Source: Myoxocephalus aenaeus
Lineage: Eukaryota > Chordata > Actinopteri > Perciformes > Cottidae
NCBI GenBank assembly: GCA_038501785.1
Contig: JBAMJR010000050.1
Location: forward strand, 2,642,501-2,706,500
Direction: 5' to 3'
DNA length: 64,000 bases
Position 1 is the first letter of the stretch, and every line of letters begins with the position of its first letter. Below the pieces are notes generated by a model that made no database searches, was not told the DNA's origin, and saw only the letters and a program-made list of their open reading frames with translations. Shown here one piece after another: positions 1 to 12,680 of this stretch. The position numbers and the translations under genes were made by a program.

Positions 1-1739
1 TGAACGATGCTCTATTTCACTGTCGCATTTTGCCCTCATTATGATTCGACCGTGAGATTGGCGGTCAAATCAGGCCTTTGATTGAAATCCTCAAATACTG
101 GACTATTAGGGGTCACCCCTAGCGCAGAGCAGAGCGGTGGCTGTGAGCGTCCTCACGTGCACTACTAACATGCACTAAAAATGGATGCATGGTTGGGCCA
201 GCTATGTAAACAAAGCACCGAGAAGCTGGGATCACAACACACAGATGGCGACAGCTCAGGTAGACTTACTTTACTATTTACTGTATGTACATAGCAAATG
301 GTGGTTTGCTGCTATATTCATTCTAATATTGTTTAGATAACAAAGCCATATCTTGGGTTTTCTACATAATCTACAAATTCATAACCACCATGACGTTTGG
401 AAGATGTTAGAACTGTATCTAATTTCTAGTCTACTTTATTTTTCCAATTGGAGCAATTAAAACAGCACATCAAGAGATGCCACACATACACTTCTCATTA
501 GTTTTTTCTTCAAGACTTTCAAAATGAAAGACCTTGTCTTTTCCATTTCGTCTTGCATCTCCATTACTCCAACGTGATGTACTCCTCTTCTAAAGAAATG
601 TGTCCCAGGAATTGCTTGCAAACAGAACCAATTTCATGCTGCTTTAACACTCAGAACACCGTCCTAATTCAGGAACACAAAGCTGATCGCAGACTACTTC
701 AGTCAGACGAAGGCCATTATGAGTCCAGTTAATTTAACAGTATATGGTATCGACATTAAACCTTCGGTTTTCTTTAACACAAACAGATCACCACAGAGTC
801 AGCTGAGGCGTACATTCACACGTGATGGTTTTGCTTTTATGTTTGAATCTTATAATTGCCCCTCTGAGAGTTCTCTTGAACTGTACCATGCTTCACTAAA
901 GTCAGTACAGGTTTATGTTCAGTACATCGAATAATGACTTTTCAGTCAAAAAGCATGGCTTTGTTGAATCCTGACCACAGCACTTCTACATCCTTAACCT
1001 AGCATTTTAAGTAATGACTCATTTTTAGCAGGTAAGGACACCTTTTGTATTTTGTAAATGTATTTAATTTAGTTTGAAGCATTTTGTATGTGGCTTAACA
1101 AGGGAACAAATGATCAACGCCATCGGTTTTCCTTTGCTGTCCAATTGGGCAGATGCATGGCCAAGTCCATCGAAGAAGTGATTGAGAGCTGGGACTTTTT
1201 GTCGAGTAATGGTAACCCTCTCAATGGGATTTGGATCCGAGCTGCTCACTCTGAAGGACTTCTCTTGATCACTGCTCGCTTGCTCTAAGGTTTGAATCGC
1301 TGCCCACATGTCTTGAGTTCCTTCAGTGGTCCTAATCTGGGGCACTGCTATTTCCTCAGTTTGAAAAGTAGCCAAGCCAATCAGAGCAAAGGAGGTAGAA
1401 CTAAAGACGGGGGGGGGAAAAGAGTCTCTTCATGTGACAGAGCCAGTGGCAACAGAAAAATGGCACATTTCTTCGACCGACAGTCGGCAAAGTAAAGAAG
1501 TAAAACAAAATAGCAATTCAGTTTAATTATTATAAAATGCAGCCTTAGCTACAGTTGCATGCCCTGTAGTTTTATTTAAATTTTTGTAATTAATTATACT
1601 ATTAATGTATTCTCTCTGACTCACCAAATCACTGGTTAAGTTGCCATACCTTAAACATATTATTGGGTATAATTTAGTAGGTTTGCCCAGGCGGCAATAT
1701 CTGTATCTGAAAATTGATGCCAATTAGTACCTTAACCTT
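1..1739. other. No recognisable gene
   Basis: There are several short open frames on both strands (the longest, 1064-1375 minus, about 100 codons) with no family resemblance and no partner exons. I see nothing else beyond a poly-G at 1411. Confidence 0.6.
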
Positions 1740-1950
1740 GCATGGGTATGCTTTAGGGTGTGGCTTCCCTGTGATTGACAGGTCGCTACTGGTCTGGGAG
1801 TTTTCGTCTTGCAACGTTAACCCTTTTACAGTGTGTTTTCAGTTCATGAAACTTCATTTTCAAATTGTTTGCCGCCTACACATATGTCCTCTTCAATGTT
1901 CTTCAGCGCTCGTGTCACTTCTGGTTGCAAAACAATGTTGGCGACAACGA
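1740..1950 (-). repeat. Possible partial copy of the 50.0-kb dispersed repeat, inverted
   Basis: On the minus strand the segment contains GCAACCAGAAGTGACA, a word also present in altered form at 50118-50133 in the repeat at 49998. A TGATTGACAGG word follows in the style of that fish repeat group. The match is short, so this is only a suggestion. Confidence 0.3.
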
Positions 1951-2120
1951 AAAATCAAGAATGTGTAAGCCAAAAAGCCGAACAAAGTCGACAAACCATG
2001 GGGCGACAGCGCGGTGACTTCATCCACTTATTTTATAAAGCATACGGTTTTGCTTATTGAGGTAAACTACACCTTGCTATGTACTGAGTATGTAAAATAT
2101 GTAAACGTTCAAACACGTTG

Positions 2121-2402
2121 TCATACAAAGTAATCCAGAGTTGAGCAGAATCCATTAGCCGCACAATGGATCAGCCATAACCCTGTAAATGAGGCTTCAT
2201 GAAATGTCCCCACAGGTGTCATTTTAAACATAAAAGAGTTTTCTGCAATCACTTCACCCATTGTAACTGAGGGTTTGGGCGGGACCACTTTTCCGTCGAA
2301 CACTGATTGACATGCAAAGCAAACCCATAGCCTTCTTGCTCTGGAGCCATACTGACTGACACGTACTCTGTCACTCCACAGAATAGCCTCCCTAAAAAGC
2401 AC
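2121..2402 (-). pseudogene. Possible Tc1/mariner transposase scrap
   Basis: The minus-strand frame includes REAILWSDRVRV, a GSRARRLWV segment and a later VVPPKPSVTMGE segment. These line up in order with the LWSDE...FG...RRYVWR...PTVKHGGG block of Tc1-like transposases. The catalytic Asp in WSD is present but the following Glu is changed. The rest of the gene is missing and no inverted termini were found. A chance resemblance is possible. Confidence 0.35.
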
Positions 2403-5400
2403 AGCAAGTGGTGATTATGTAAGGTTGGACGTTGGTCGAAAATGAATCATATCCCTCAGCCTGGCCCTATGGAACAAATGCAATCTCCCCAACAATGGAA
2501 TGGCATGGCACCTATGCACTTAAACTCATTTTAAGCATTTTGATTGCCATTTGTCCATGCTTTAGATTCTAATCCTTCTGCATGGCCACCGGAGACCGGC
2601 TGTTGGAGGCTGTGTGCAGCATTAAAAAGGTCCCCGGGACAATGATTTATCAGCACACTGCATTTGTAAAAGCCAAAGCTGAATTAACAAACTCTTACGT
2701 AGTGTCCTCAATAGGTCAAAATAAAGAGGAACGCCATGTTCCTCATTGCATTTATTTATTCAGTTTACTTCATATTAAGCTCCGAGATACATTGGAAAGT
2801 GTACAAAACATATATATTGGCACTAAGTTTACTCACTGTATTTTTTGTGTGTGCTTTTAGTCACATCTCTGGCTTTCACATTTTCTGTAAGTGGACTTTA
2901 AGCAACACATCAAATTAATTCATACATTAATTTAATTATTGCTATTTTTGCTTTTATTTTTCTTGTGTAATTATTGCTTCAAATCTGTTGTTGGCTATTA
3001 GTTGATGGAGGGAACACAGTTATTGATGAAGAAACCTGCTGCTCACTCTATTTCAGTTTCAGAAGGACAGATTACTTACATCTAATAATAAAGGTTCATT
3101 TCTGAACCAAATTTGGCCTCTGTTGAAATGGTTTGTTGAGCAGACTTTTCATATAACCAATAAGCAGTTTGGACTAATGATTATGTTACATTATGTCTGA
3201 CATAAAGCAATTATGGCTTCGCTGCAATACTTTACGGAAGTTCAAATCTGTATATTGGACAGCGTCTCAGCAGTGCTCTGTTATTACAGAGACGAGCCCT
3301 CCGATTTAGCGCATTTCCATCCAAAATGTCAGCTTTGATTAATCACCTAAGTGAGAGCCCTCCACCATCTCGTGCATCTGCCAAGACCCAGCGCCACCGC
3401 ACGGCACACCAGCAGACTCCCAAAGAGGAACGCATCCACTGACAGATTCAGGAGTGAGAACAGTACGGGCTTCAGTACAGTGAGAGGATATTGAAAGGAT
3501 GTTACTCGGGTTTCATTAAATTAATTCATTTCTGTGAAGATATGAAAGGATCTGGAAGTCCACATTGAATTAGTAAAAGTCATGGTATTTCCTCAGATTG
3601 ATTGACATTTCCAGCTTTTACGGTGTGGGACACCTTTTTATCGTTTTTCCAATCAAATTGAAAATCAAAAAATATGAGGTTATTTTTCTCTCACTGGTCT
3701 GGTAAACGTGTTTTGATTGAGGAAATCTTGACAGTTGAATGATTTCATTAAGCAGAATGAATTCAGTGCAATATTTCATACATCCCTTAGTAATAGAATA
3801 AAATGATAAACAAGTGAGGCATGAAGATACTTAATCTGTCAAACGCGTCTTTCAAAAATGATTTGTTTCCAAATTAACTGCCTTATTATTGCATTTTATT
3901 ACTGATAACTGATAGGGAAACAAAGATTACAATCACCCCATTAAGCAGCAAGTTTGCTCATTTATTCAATATTACCTAATTTTGAGATGAAGTTATTTCT
4001 ATATTAATAAACTTTCCCCAGGAGTGTACTTTCTCAACCTGGAAAATACACTCAGTATGTCCGGGCAACTTTTCAAAGTTTTGTTTTCAGGGTTTTTTCT
4101 CGGATGGTTGTAAATATGATGTCACAGTTCTGGTGGATGTTTTTCAGGGACAGTTTGGGGTAATACTTTTACAGTTCACCTTTGTATTCTCTTCCAACTA
4201 GATCTGACTACTTAACTTTGAGCTTTGTTTCCAACCTTAAATGTTTGCTCCTCATCTGGAACTATGATTTTTGAGGTTGCCCCATTCCAAGATCTCAACA
4301 GTTGCTTTTGTCAATGTAATGTCAGCTTTACCTCATGTTGTGCTGCCTATCTGCCCCTGTTGACTGTGTATGTGGAGTCTCTGAAATGCTCTTTGTGTTG
4401 TATGTAAACACACCTTTTACCCCTTTTTCTTTTTCCCCATTTCAACTCTGCACCTCGACAGAGCAACAGAAAACCCACCACTGTTCATATTTGCAATAAG
4501 ATTAAATCTACATTCTTTTCAGCCAAATATTGCCCTCAAGTGAGTATCTGCCGTTGCATATTGGCATGAGGTTCTGTAGACTTAGGGGGTTATTCCAGGT
4601 AAATATGTGCAAGCCTGCAGGTTTGAAGGAAAACAGAATCTCATTTAGAGTCAAAGGTTTTTTTAAATAAAATATAAGCTGTCAGTGATGTACTCCTGCA
4701 TCCTGCCTGGTCATTCTCTCCAGCAGTGCCCTGGTAACGGTAAAGAAAAACAATGCAGTATGGTAATCATACCTACGTGGAATGAAGAGGGTCTTATACA
4801 TTCACAGGTAATTGTAGAGCAAATTATTGCCGAGTCTAACAGATGGTGCAATAGAAAAGAAGCTGATTAAGAAAATCCCCTGGCAAAGTTCCTGGATTTA
4901 AATTTTTGGGGAATTACTGAATCTCTCAACCACACACGTTTTGTGGATGTTAATTTACCACTTTCCCATAATAACCACTGGATGATAAAGCATTAACATA
5001 GATGGAGTACACAAAATCGAAAACTCTAATGAAATTCTCTGGTTAACGTCAGATATATATATATATAAATATAGAGTTACATTTACAGTTTGTCCAACAT
5101 GCTACAAGTCTGGCCACGAGACAAACCAGAGGACTCATTCAACACTGGAAGGTTTCGGTATTTTCTCCTACCGCCCATCGTGTTGGTTTTTTTAACAACA
5201 AATAGTGTCTTTACTTTAACCAAGACAGCTTTAGTTACCTAATCTTAACCATGCATTACTTGATTTCTATGACCACTTGGGGCTGCACATCAATGAAACA
5301 TTTTTTTGTGGCAAACATCAATAATTTGAAATAACGTTTCTGCCCTCCTGGCGGATTTAAGACAAATATGAATTCTCCTTTGAGCTATTTTGGTCTCCAC

Positions 5401-5592
5401 CAAATCCTGAGGGAGATATCTGTCTCCACCGTGGTTGCTGGCCACATACTCCCTGAACTGTGTGGAGGTTGTATCAGAGCTTTGTTTGCATGAGGGTGCA
5501 ACACATTCGCTCGCTCCATAGAGCTTGGGGACCTGCAGAGTCAGGTGATAATAATGGAATCATCACTACGAGCGTCCCCTTTCACATCAGTC

Positions 5593-5628
<36 letters not shown>

Positions 5629-5980
5629 GTATATCAGCATGATCCTTTACTGAGCCCTAATGCCGTCTTTACACTGAACGACACAGCGACAGACTACAAG
5701 TCATTTTCAATAGAAGCCGGTGACATGGCGCTACAAACTGAACCCCGACAGTTGACTCATGACATGCTACTAATACACTGTGAGCTGATCTCAACTTTTT
5801 CTCAGCGCTCCAATCACTCAGGGAAACTTCAACAAATCGTATTTTTTTATCTCACGCTGTTCTGTTCCATAAAGAAACAATGCTGTGAGCCACTTCTCAG
5901 TGCTATTTAACCACATAGCCATGTCAACCAGAGCTGTTGGCCACAGGGTTGCCTTTTTAAGTGGTTCCACAACATGGACC
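2403..5980. other. Non-coding, no recognised elements
   Basis: AT-rich, low-repeat DNA with only short open frames and small AT runs near 5050 and 5600. Confidence 0.6.
5593..5634 (+). repeat. (AT)n microsatellite with GT interruptions
   Basis: Alternating AT with two ATGT interruptions. Confidence 0.95.
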
Positions 5981-6242
5981 GGTACTTGTATAGCACTTTT
6001 CTAGTCTTCCGACCACTCAAAGCACTTTAACACTACATGACATCATTCACCCATTCACACACTGATGAAAGGAGCTACCATGCAAGGTGCCACATCAGGA
6101 TTATCAACAATTCATACACCGTAGGCGCAGCTACGGTGTATGAACTCAGGGACACATCAACACGGGCTAGCAGAGCCGGGGATCGAACGGCCGATCCTTT
6201 GATTGAAGGACGACCCTGTTCACCACGGAGCCACAGTCGCCC
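5981..6242 (-). mobile_element. tRNA-derived SINE (minus strand)
   Basis: Read on the minus strand, the element starts GGCGACTGTGGCTC and holds a B-box-like GGCCGTTCGATCCCCGGC about 45 bp further in, the arrangement of a tRNA-derived promoter. The downstream body has the widespread fish words TGAATGGGTGAATGATG and AAAGTGCTATACAAGTACC. Because it is joined to that body and lacks a full cloverleaf, it is a SINE and not a tRNA gene. Confidence 0.7.
6111..6144. repeat. 14-bp arm hairpin inside the SINE
   Basis: TTCATACACCGTAG and CTACGGTGTATGAA are exact reverse complements around a 6-nt loop (GCGCAG), in the middle of the SINE body. Confidence 0.92.
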
Positions 6243-7589
6243 ACAAGTCGACATCTCTGCCGTCTTTCCAAATCTGGTGAAGTGTTTTTGTGACATAGAA
6301 ATGATAACAAAGACCCAGGCTGTAAAACATCAGACCTTTATTTTTTGATAAGCAGTTGTTCAGGTGATGCTGTGATGAACCTCTCAAACAGCTCCAAATA
6401 GCACTCAAAGTTACTTTTGTATTACCGTAACACAATACAGCCCCACTGCCTCCTTTTTGCTTATTACTAATTTAGCCTCTCTGATGTTGAATATGCCTTA
6501 ATGGACTTTGGTGGTACAGAGCTTCAAAACAATCCATTGATGGAAATCAAAAGACTCCTCTGTCAAATGCAACATGGCCAGCTGTATTATAATCCTTTGG
6601 AAAAAAAAATAGAAACAATAAAAAGAACTTCACATGTATCTTCCCTGAAAGGATGCTTTTGAACGTTTTTCATTCTTTGCATCTTGAATATTACAGCCTG
6701 TCCTCCAGAACATAAACTGAGCATTGTTTGTAGATAACAGAGGGCCATCTCTTCAAAATAAACATGATGTTTCCATCAACTTGCCACATGGAAGAATCCA
6801 AACACCGACTCAACATCTGTTGATGCTGTGATGCTGTGCATTGATCTCGCAGTCCTCTCTGCACTAAAAGTCCCCAAATACATGAGAAACTCTCTGAGGC
6901 ACAGATCAAATCAAGCCCACCAAAGTGCCCAAATGTTTGACACATCCCCATCCAGTGCCGCTTTTCCAACTCTCCAACTGAGCGGAATGTAAATGTTTAA
7001 AGCCCTCACATTTTAAATATCTGCAGCACTCCCCACTTTATGATCTGAGGATGTTGTTAAACTTCTCAATTAGCTTCTAATTAAGAGTCCTCTGAAGCGG
7101 CGGAGGCAAGATGGGGAAGTAGGTCAACCAAAAAAGCATCCCAGCCTGGTCAGACTCAGTGGATGCACCAATTAAAAAGTTTAGTTTAAGGAATCAGAAA
7201 GACAATAACCTCGGGGGTTGTGTCAATTGACTCGTGCCATGAACTGAAAAGATACACATTTAAAGAGGAGACGTGAACAAGTGGACGCATTGAGAAAAGC
7301 CTAAGGCGCAGGATTACCATTGCAAATGGTTGCTCCTGATTCAACAAGACACTGGCGAACATGCACAGCATTGCACAGATGCTATATTTGGCTCTTCCAT
7401 GAAATCTTCATTGTACAATATATTGTATTGCGCTACAATGTAACTTTGCCATTATTGCTTACATCCTCAGGCCATACTTTTTTTTTTTTTACACTAGGAT
7501 TTCCCCCAAATAATGTTTAAGTTAGCTGACCTGCAAAGTGCTAGCTAATATTGTTTTCAAAATTAATTGGAATGGATGTTTGCCAACGG

Positions 7590-8180
7590 TAGTGATCACT
7601 GTCAACCCGTTCTCACTCCCAATGTGTGATCAGTGCATCAGGATTGTGAACTAACTCCAATGTAAAACACACCGGCGTCCGTAGTACACGCTCAGAGGAA
7701 CTGACTTAGTTCACACATGGCGGGGCAAGTTAGGGGAGTGGATGGATCAAATAGGACTTTCATCCAGGAGGCCGCTGTTTGTGTGAAAAGTAAAAGTTTG
7801 ACATTTTGTCACGTTAGTCCAAGACTTATCAGTGTCTCGGCTTGCGTGACATTAACACCAACCGCGGTCTTTTTGCTTTATGCATGTAACTAGAGTACCC
7901 TGACGCGCTGTCCCTGACACGTTCATAACGTCTTTGTTTGAGGCTTGGGAGCATTACTAAGCTGCTGTTGTCTTCTTGACGTCAATAATCCTATTAACAA
8001 ATCATTTAAAGAGTAACTACACGCGATAATTCTGCTAGAATCTTCCCGTCCAACATACATTATGCAAAACTTGCAATCGTGGAGTTGTTGGGCAAACGTC
8101 TGTATTTGTCGAATGCGTCACAGTTTAGGGGATGCGGTCTGACCGCCACTCAGTGTAAAATGGTCAACAATTTTACGCAA
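7590..8180 (+). repeat. Possible dispersed repeat
   Basis: It begins near TCAACCCGTTCTCACTCCCA, a start I associate with interspersed repeats of several percomorph genomes; a similar word (CCGTTCTCACTCCTTATG) appears at 62126. No termini or duplication are visible and the length is a guess. Confidence 0.3.
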
Positions 8181-8761
8181 TACAGTATATGTGTTGTAAA
8201 AGTCAGCTCTATTATATGCCCACGAGATCCGTGATCTTATGTACAGTGCAACAACAACAAAAAGTTCACTTCCTCTCCATTATTTGTGATGTCTTCATAG
8301 TAGTTTTTAAACCAATTCAAAATCATGTATTTTAATTATTAATCAATTGTCTGAATATAAGGTTTAGTGTATGCTATTATTTGACCGTTTTATAGTCGAA
8401 ATAATTAAATGCATTGCTATTACAACTATAGCAAACATGTTCTACATCTGAAGAACACAGAGTTATTTGCTTTGACCCCATCCTGCAGCTTCAACCAGCA
8501 TGTCCTCAAATCTGAAGGAGAACACGCACACAAAACAAATCTCCTGTCTCTCATTCAAGTGGTTGGTATATTTCCTCCTTTGCATTTTGGCAGCTCAAAA
8601 AAACAAAGGGAACACAATTTGAATTCTCTGAGCAGCAGTGCGGCAAGTATCCACAGTTACAAGCGGCGTCTAAGAGAAAAGTGTGGTTTCTGTGACGGCG
8701 ACGTGTCAGCCCTTGTATTGAGAATGAAAAAGCATCAATAATCATGTTTTCTATTTCTGTG

Positions 8762-8763
<2 letters not shown>

Positions 8764-8837
<74 letters not shown>
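8764..8837 (+). repeat. (GT)37 microsatellite
   Basis: 74 bp of uninterrupted GT. Open frames over it on either strand are poly-Val-Cys or His-Thr artefacts. Confidence 0.98.
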
Positions 8838-8838
<1 letters not shown>

Positions 8839-11800
8839 GACTTTCTTCTCCAAAGAAACCCAAGAGAGAGGGATCTGCTGTTGTACATTGATCACACAAT
8901 GTGACAGGGCTAACATCTCGCTGCAGTTTGCCCACCAAACTGCACAGCCTCGGATAACCGTGTCTTAAGTGAAATGCCAAAATGTTACAGAAAGATACAT
9001 TGGAGGTCAGGGTATAGTATTGCCCTCTTTTTTTCAGAGTGGATTGTATATATCGGGGTATGATATGTGTTCTGACTCTCATAAATCATTCACCACAACA
9101 TTCATCTCCCTGGGGACTGGCAGTGGGTGATTCTCTTTCTGAAAACACTAACACTAAAAGCTGAATGGTTGCTTATAACATTCAAATGTATTTCAAGATG
9201 GGCCGATGGTCAAATGTTACGTGAATATCAGACTGGAGCACAACATCTGTATTATAACTGCTGTAAGGCACCGTTGCATATACAAAAATAAGAAAATAAA
9301 ACCTTTTTCAGCATTGATTTTCCTTTTTTTTTCTCGATATATAAGTAAAGCTACCCATCTGTCGACTGTGCTGTGAAAAAGATCCCCGTGGAACATCCTC
9401 GGTCCAGATGAATTGTCGCGTCAGAAAAAAAAGACAGCGGGTTTAAGTGAGTGCGTTTTGTTTGTGTGCAACAGAGTGGGAGATTTCACAAGAGTGACAT
9501 GGTGTGTGTGGGTGTACAGGGATTCAGTGTGCGGTATGTTTGATAAACTAAAATTTGCAATAAAATCATCTCGCGTTTGGATTTCTACTCCATCTCTTCA
9601 TGGTTTTGGTTATTTTCTATGGTACCAGTTTAATCACCACTTTGTGTCCGAGCATGAGCCGGTGGACAATCATAGATATCGCAAATGCATTTCCATACTC
9701 AAATAATGTATCTGGAAGAAGAAATGCACAGAGACTTTAATGGATATTTACAACTGACAGTCTTTTAGAGTTAGCAGGGGAAATACTTCATTAGTCAAAC
9801 TTTGACCTAATGTTCTGACTGTAGTCATGTACCCACTAAATCTCCGTATACATTTTAATATCTCAATATATCTCGTACAATTTTTTGATTTATGTCATGT
9901 CTAACCTGTTTGGTCAACATTTTGTTGGACAGTCCGTAAAGCGTGCTGAGACCCCACTGTTCAAGCGGTCTCGGTTTGGTTGTTAAAAAGGTGTGAAAGC
10001 AGATTACCAACCACAGGTTTTTATAATAGAAGGCGTATGATTTAAGAAGCACGACTAATAAATCCATTCAGTAATTGTGAAATCTGTTCACAATTACGAC
10101 CTTAAAATTGATCGGTCTGCCAGGTATATAACAAATCAACACTAATGCATACATGTCCCTGATTGGTGAAAAGCTGTTCAAACTGCTGCGCTTGTATCTG
10201 ACTGTATACGTAGTCAGTTCATTAAAAAGTGTGTAAAAAGGGATCCCACAGTAATAAACACTGAATCATGACTGATGGAACGATTCCTGATGTTCGCACC
10301 AGCCATCTGGGAGCCTGCAAAGGGGATCGTGTACAGTCCTTTCTCTCCCTTCATCAGAATTTGATTTCTCCACGTGGATAATTGGCTAAATAAAATGCAA
10401 CTTTTATTTTTGTGCGGACCAAATGGACCAAACACACCCTAAATGTACTCGGCACAAATGGTTTCAATCAGAGAATATTTTTAAAAAGTGGGTGTTCTTG
10501 ACCAATCACATCCGGTTCTCCCCGGGCCTTTTAATGCAACCGGCTGAAAACACCCTAGATGTGGCAAATGAGATGAGGCCATCACCTCTCATTCCTTTTC
10601 TACAAGCTGTGGCAAATCACTTAGGTAGACCGGGAGAGCATTGCCGGCAATAAATCAAAAAATTAGTGAACTTTGATCCAGAGGTGGTGGAAAGTCACTG
10701 TGTGGCAACCAATCACTTTTGACATTTCACTCTCTTCCATTCTGTCTGTTGTTGAGCAGTAGAACCCGTTTTACAGGCCTCAACATCCCGACATGGTTTG
10801 GTTTTATCGCATAAATTAGACAGATATGCAAATAATAGAACAAATTATATTCTACAATTAATAGGTTCCCAAAGAGATGGATCTTTAAAATCTTTTGCTT
10901 CACAAATTTCCCATTCATTTTTTTTTTTTGCTCAATTAAAACCTAGACTTTGATCTCTTTCCTAATAAAGAACTGAAGATGAAAGCAGCTGCAATTGTAA
11001 AAAATCATGAACGCTTGCTAAAATATCAGTTATTTTAACCAAATTGTCAGATATTCAGTGGAATGTGTTTGTTATATTTTCTTACATTTACACCACAGCC
11101 ACAGTTTGATATTTTCTTGCTACAATGGTTTCATTAAAAGCCACATTGTTCAGTATAATAACCTGACAAAATGCTGGTGAAGTCCTGAGCTGGATCCGCT
11201 GAGGAGCGTTGCCGGTAAAGCCAACAGAATTCCTCAGAGCAGACTGCACTTTATGCCGCGTTTCTTTGAGCAAGTGGGCGACACGAGCACACACAGCGTG
11301 CTAATCCTTGACACAATCCTTCGCTGCACTGCTTGTTACCGACATACTCTGCACCTCACCTTTCTCCCTTCTTAGGCGCAACCAATTTCACAGTAAGGAC
11401 CTAATTGGCACAGGTGAGGAAGAGTAAAAAACCATGACAACAAGACCTGACATCCACCATATGGCAACGGAATCCTTTTATTTTTCAAAAACTGTTACTC
11501 CAAACGGCATACAAAAAGCAATTGCTTTGTGGTTTTCAAATTTCTCAGGTTCATGTCGAAACACACAATATGCCTAATCATGTATCTTTTTGTTAAGTAA
11601 AATTATTTTTAATAATATCATTAAGCCAAACAAATAACCGTTATGGCGCAAGTAATGTGGCCGACTGATGGGCCAGACGTGGCAGTTGTGCCGAGTGAAG
11701 CTGTGACGTTCCCCGTGGTGTGATTTGGCCCAAATAGTTAACAAAACATGGGCAAAACCTTGTGGGCCAGCAGGGGGCGCTGGGCTTCAGCTTGCCTTGA

Positions 11801-12600
11801 AGCCAGAAACACGTAGACAAGCCAAACAGCTGGACCACACTGCAAGCAAGTGAGTAGCGACTGGTAGTAATCGACTTTGAGGAAGCTCTTGCTTTTTATT
11901 TGAGCGCATTGCCAGCGTGCCTGGGTTAGCAACAAAATGTTTTATTACAATCTTTATTTTCCGCTCAACACTTCCCGTTTCAAAATAAAAAGCCACCGGG
12001 TGTCTTTCTGTAGCCAGAATCCGTTCATTTGTAAACAAAAGGCTTTTATTCCGATATAGCTGCAGGACCGTGTCATGGAAAAAGTCGCTCCATAACTTCA
12101 TAGTACCAGCTTTTAAAATTAGAATGAAATTAAACATTCTGGTCATTATCTAAAAGGCAAACTCAAGCCGTTTGTTGAAAGAAAGGTCGGCTGAAACGCT
12201 TTCGGTGAGGATGCAGCGTGGAGTGGCAGTAATGGCTCATAAAGGGGGAAATACAGTAGCTGTGAGGCCAGAGGGCGCAATTTCAGTGTTGTGTTTATAT
12301 TTTTTCTTTTCATTACGTTCCTACTGCAGGATGCTTCAGCAGTAAAGTTTAGTCATGTAGGGTTACTATTTGTCTTTAATTGCTCAGTTAAAAAAAAAAA
12401 AATCTGATGCAAAACAAATAAACATGCAAGCTTACGCTGCTTTACGACTGCAATTATGAAGTCTGGCAGGCAATTGCATGAACTAATTGATTGATATGTA
12501 GAGATAGTTGCTTTATTACTTACTAGTTTTAACAGCCTCATGTGTGCTATTGGTAGCGCAGCAGTGGCAGATGGATGTCAATCTGCCACTGTGGGTCAGA

Positions 12601-12601
<1 letters not shown>

Positions 12602-12678
<77 letters not shown>
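12602..12678 (+). repeat. (TG)38 microsatellite
   Basis: About 77 bp of uninterrupted TG. Confidence 0.98.

Positions 12679-12680
<2 letters not shown>

Noticed and set aside
1064..1375. A 103-codon minus-strand frame
   Set aside because: It reads plausibly but matches no family I know and has no flanking exon evidence.
8551..9082. Open frames across the GT microsatellite
   Set aside because: They consist of His-Thr or Val-Cys runs produced by the dinucleotide repeat. The same artefact occurs at 12508-12749 and at the 5' end of the 28566-29006 frame, where the true exon starts at 28918.
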